Shown: piece by piece, positions 61,545 through 64,000 of the stretch | How the letters are laid out: every line of letters begins with the position of its first letter | Position numbering within the stretch: the stretch's first letter is position 1 | Source of the DNA: Dastarcus helophoroides | Lineage: Eukaryota; Arthropoda; Insecta; Coleoptera; Bothrideridae | Assembly (NCBI GenBank): GCA_028583605.1 | Contig: CM053330.1 | Location: 17,261,539-17,325,538 of the forward strand | Length of the DNA: 64,000 bases | Direction: 5' to 3' | The notes under the pieces: model-generated | The model's input: the letters and a program-made list of their open reading frames with translations, nothing else | Told to the model about the DNA's origin: nothing | Database searches by the model: none | Program-made: the position numbers and the translations under genes

Positions 61545-64000
61545 CTTTTCTAGGAATTTTTACGTTTTGCTTAAATTTTGACAAAAAAGTTATGATTTCA
61601 AGAATTATTTTTCCGAAATTTTTGATTAATTTGTATGACCATTTTGAAAAAATACATGAAATTTGAAATTTCTATTAAAAGACCAATTTGGGGAGTCGAA
61701 ATTTCCAAAAAAATATTTTTCCCATGAAATTTCATGAAAAAAAGTTGAATTACTTTTGTGAGAAAAAAAAACTAAATTTACAGAAACAGAAATATCACAG
61801 ATCGAAATAAAAGCTGAAATTTCCAGAAAAAGCCGAATTTTGAGAAAAAGAAAGAGATTTCGAAAACATTGAGAAAAAAAGAAGAGATTCGAAAAAATTT
61901 TTAATCAAAAGTTCTCAAAAAAAAAGGTAAAATTTTGGAAAAAAAAAACATCGAATTTCCAGAATAGATTGAAATCCAGAACAATTTAAAAACCTGCAAG
62001 TTGCAGACAAATCTAAATTTTGTGAGAAATTGTGAAATATCAAAAGAGAAATTGTAAAAATAAACTGCAAGCTTAAAAAAAGTTGTCGAACTTAAAAGAA
62101 GTCGAAGTTTTTTAGGGATGACAAAGGTTAAATTTTAGGAAAAATGTCAAAGAAAAAGTCAAAAGTTTAAGAAAACATCGAAATTTCGACAAAAAATTTG
62201 CAATTTTGCAAAGAAATTTAAATTTTTAAATTTTAAGATGAAATTTGAAATTTCAATAACAAAATGATTAAAAAAATACGGCTTTTCTGATGAATTCGAA
62301 TTTTGAGAAAATTGGTAAAATAATTTCGAAAGAAAAGAGAATGTCGGTAAAACTTCGAATTTCGAGAAAAGTATTGAATTTTAAAAAAAAATCAAATTTT
62401 GAGTTTTGAAAATAGATGAATTTAGTTCGAAATAAAAGTTGAAATTACCAGAAAAAAAAACAAATTTTGGAAAATAGAGATTTCGAAAAAAATGAATTTG
62501 TCAAAAATTCTCAAAAAAGATAAAATTAAAAAAAAAGACAATAGATAAAAACCCAAAACAAATTTAACACCTTAAATTTTAAGACAAATTTCAATTTTGT
62601 GAAAACTTGTAAAATGTCGAAAAGACAAATTGTAAAAAATTGACAGGTTAGAAAAAAATTGTCGAACTTTTAAAAAGCCAAAGTTTTTCAGAGAAAAAGA
62701 AAGTAAAAAATTTAAATTATTCCAGAGAAAGTTAAATTTTGATAATAAATTTGAAATTTCGAAAACAAGACAAATAAAAAAAAACTCCAAATGTTCAGAT
62801 AAATTTGGATTTTGATAGAATTGGAAAATAATTTCCAAAGAAAAGTCAATGTTGATACCACTTCCAGATTCGAGAAAAATGTTCAGCTTTAAAGAAACGT
62901 CAAATTTAGAAAAAAAATCAAATTTTGAGATTAGGTCAAACATTTTGAAAATTGACGAATTTCGTAGAAAAAAATCGTAGCTTGCAGAAACAATAATGTC
63001 GAATTTTAAGACAAAATTTTGAAAAAAACGGAATTTTGCAAAACAAGTCCAAATTTGTAGAAAATAAATAAAAGTTTAAATGTTTAGTAAAAGTCAATAT
63101 TTGGGCAAAATGGCCAAATTTAGAAAAAGGACGAATTTTAAAAAGAATATAGAAATTTCAAGAAAAGTGTTGAAGTGTTGAAGGTCAAAATTTCCCAGAG
63201 AAAGTCAAATTTTGATAACAAGTCGAACATTTTGAAAATATATAGCTAAATTTTGTTGAAAAAATCGCAGTTTGTAGAAGCAATTAAATGTCGAATTTTA
63301 AAAAGTCGAAATTTCGAAAAAAACCGAATTTTGCGAAACAAGTCCAAATTTATAGAAAATAAATAAACGTTTAAATGTTTAGTAAAAGTCAATATTTGGG
63401 TAAAATGGCCAAATTTAGAAAAATAACTAAATTTTAAAATATAAAAATTTCGAGAGAAGTGTTGAAAGTCAAAATTTCCCAGAGAAAATCAAATTTTGAG
63501 AATAAGTTAAACATTTTGAGAATAAGCTAAACATTTTGAAAATATGTAGATAAATTTCGTTGAAAAAATCACACTTTGTAGAAACAATAACATGTTAAAT
63601 TTGAAAAGTCGAAAAAAAAGTTAAATGTTTAGTGAAAGTCAATATTTGGGCAAAATCGCCAAATTTGGAAAAAGGATAAATTGTAAAAAGAATATAAAAA
63701 TTAAAGTGTTGAAGTGCTGAAGGTCAAAATTTCCCAGAGAGAGTCAAATTTTGAGATTAAGTTAAACATTTTGAAATAATGTAGAAAATATTTGTCGGAA
63801 AAATCGCAGTCAAATAACATGTCAAATTTTAAAAGTCGAAATTTCGAAAGAAAAAAAAAACAAATTTTGCGAAACAAGTCCAAATTTGTAGAAAATAAAA
63901 GTTGAAATGTTTGGTAAAAGTTAATTTTGGGAAAATGCCGAAATTTGATAAAAGGACGAATTTTAAAATAAATGAAGAAAGTTCTAGAATAAAGTCGCAA
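61545..64000. repeat. A-rich tract block organised in longer tandem units
   Basis: The basic units are those of the other blocks, but longer repeats are clear. 62000-62440 resembles 62575-62940 (about 510-575 bases apart). From about 62900 to the edge there are four copies of a 250-295-base unit, marked by GTCAATATTTGGG at 63093, 63388 and 63638 and a changed form near 63921, and by CAAAATTTCCCAGAGA in the first three junctions. The array continues past the window. Confidence 0.8.

Noticed and set aside
62572..62943. Minus-strand open frame of 123 codons rich in F, S, L and K
   Set aside because: It arises from the A-tract repeat (AAATTT/GAAAAA units read as FK/FS/FF). Similar frames occur at 13225, 32974, 49038, 51795, 55538, 55945 and 63701 and have no domain.
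1..64000. tRNA genes, rRNA, CRISPR arrays, bacterial promoters
   Set aside because: I looked for TTCGA-type B boxes in a cloverleaf context and for regularly spaced identical repeats and found none; the A-tract repeats are too degenerate for CRISPR and this is a eukaryotic nuclear sequence.

Overview
The window is nuclear DNA from an insect. It is very AT-rich, its genes are split by GT-AG introns (some only about 50 bases), and it is packed with insect-type mobile elements: Tc1/mariner, P-like, pogo, hAT and Harbinger-like elements, an errantivirus-type LTR element, and Penelope-like hairpins. I could not settle the order. No bacterial features (operons, ribosome binding sites, CRISPR) are present.

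I could assemble five host genes. (1) POLR1E, the RPA49 subunit of RNA polymerase I, + strand, four exons, 8596-10070. (2) A small secreted or single-pass membrane protein with an EB-like cysteine module, - strand, two exons, 18849-19343. (3) A GON7-like KEOPS subunit, + strand, two exons, 20078-21259, head-to-head with gene 2. (4) NF-YC, the histone-fold subunit of the CCAAT-binding factor, + strand, eight exons, 22676-30538, with a 6.6-kb repeat-filled intron that splits the histone fold. (5) The 3' part of an XK-related membrane protein, - strand, last three exons between 47512 and 56507, with upstream exons beyond the right edge or unrecognised. Exon phases match at every junction in these five models.

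The rest is mostly mobile-element debris. 1.4-3.5 kb holds hAT, palindromic and pogo-type MITEs. 4.3-8.1 kb holds a broken P-element-like transposase and THAP-domain exons, with a Tc1 fragment between them. 11.3-14.7 kb holds a Penelope-like hairpin, an internally deleted pogo element and a dead mariner. 34-40 kb holds a second deleted pogo element, an env-only errantivirus-type provirus and a 1.3-kb hairpin element. 40.7-43 kb holds nested inverted repeats with a Harbinger-like MITE. 44.5-46.2 kb holds a broken copy of an uncharacterised multicopy family. 53.3-55.0 kb holds a complete-length but dead Tc1 element in the large XK-related intron.

The most unusual feature is a degenerate A-tract/T-tract sequence built on units like TCGAAATTTTGAAAAA. 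By eye it covers about a quarter of the window (blocks near 13, 15-16.6, 24-28.8, 33, 49-52.5, 55-56, 59-64 kb). The A-rich strand switches between blocks and even within them. At 62-64 kb and near 49 kb the sequence shows longer repeat units of about 250-570 bases. Long inverted repeats are also strikingly frequent, including a recent-looking fold-back duplication inside a pseudogene at 45.6 kb.
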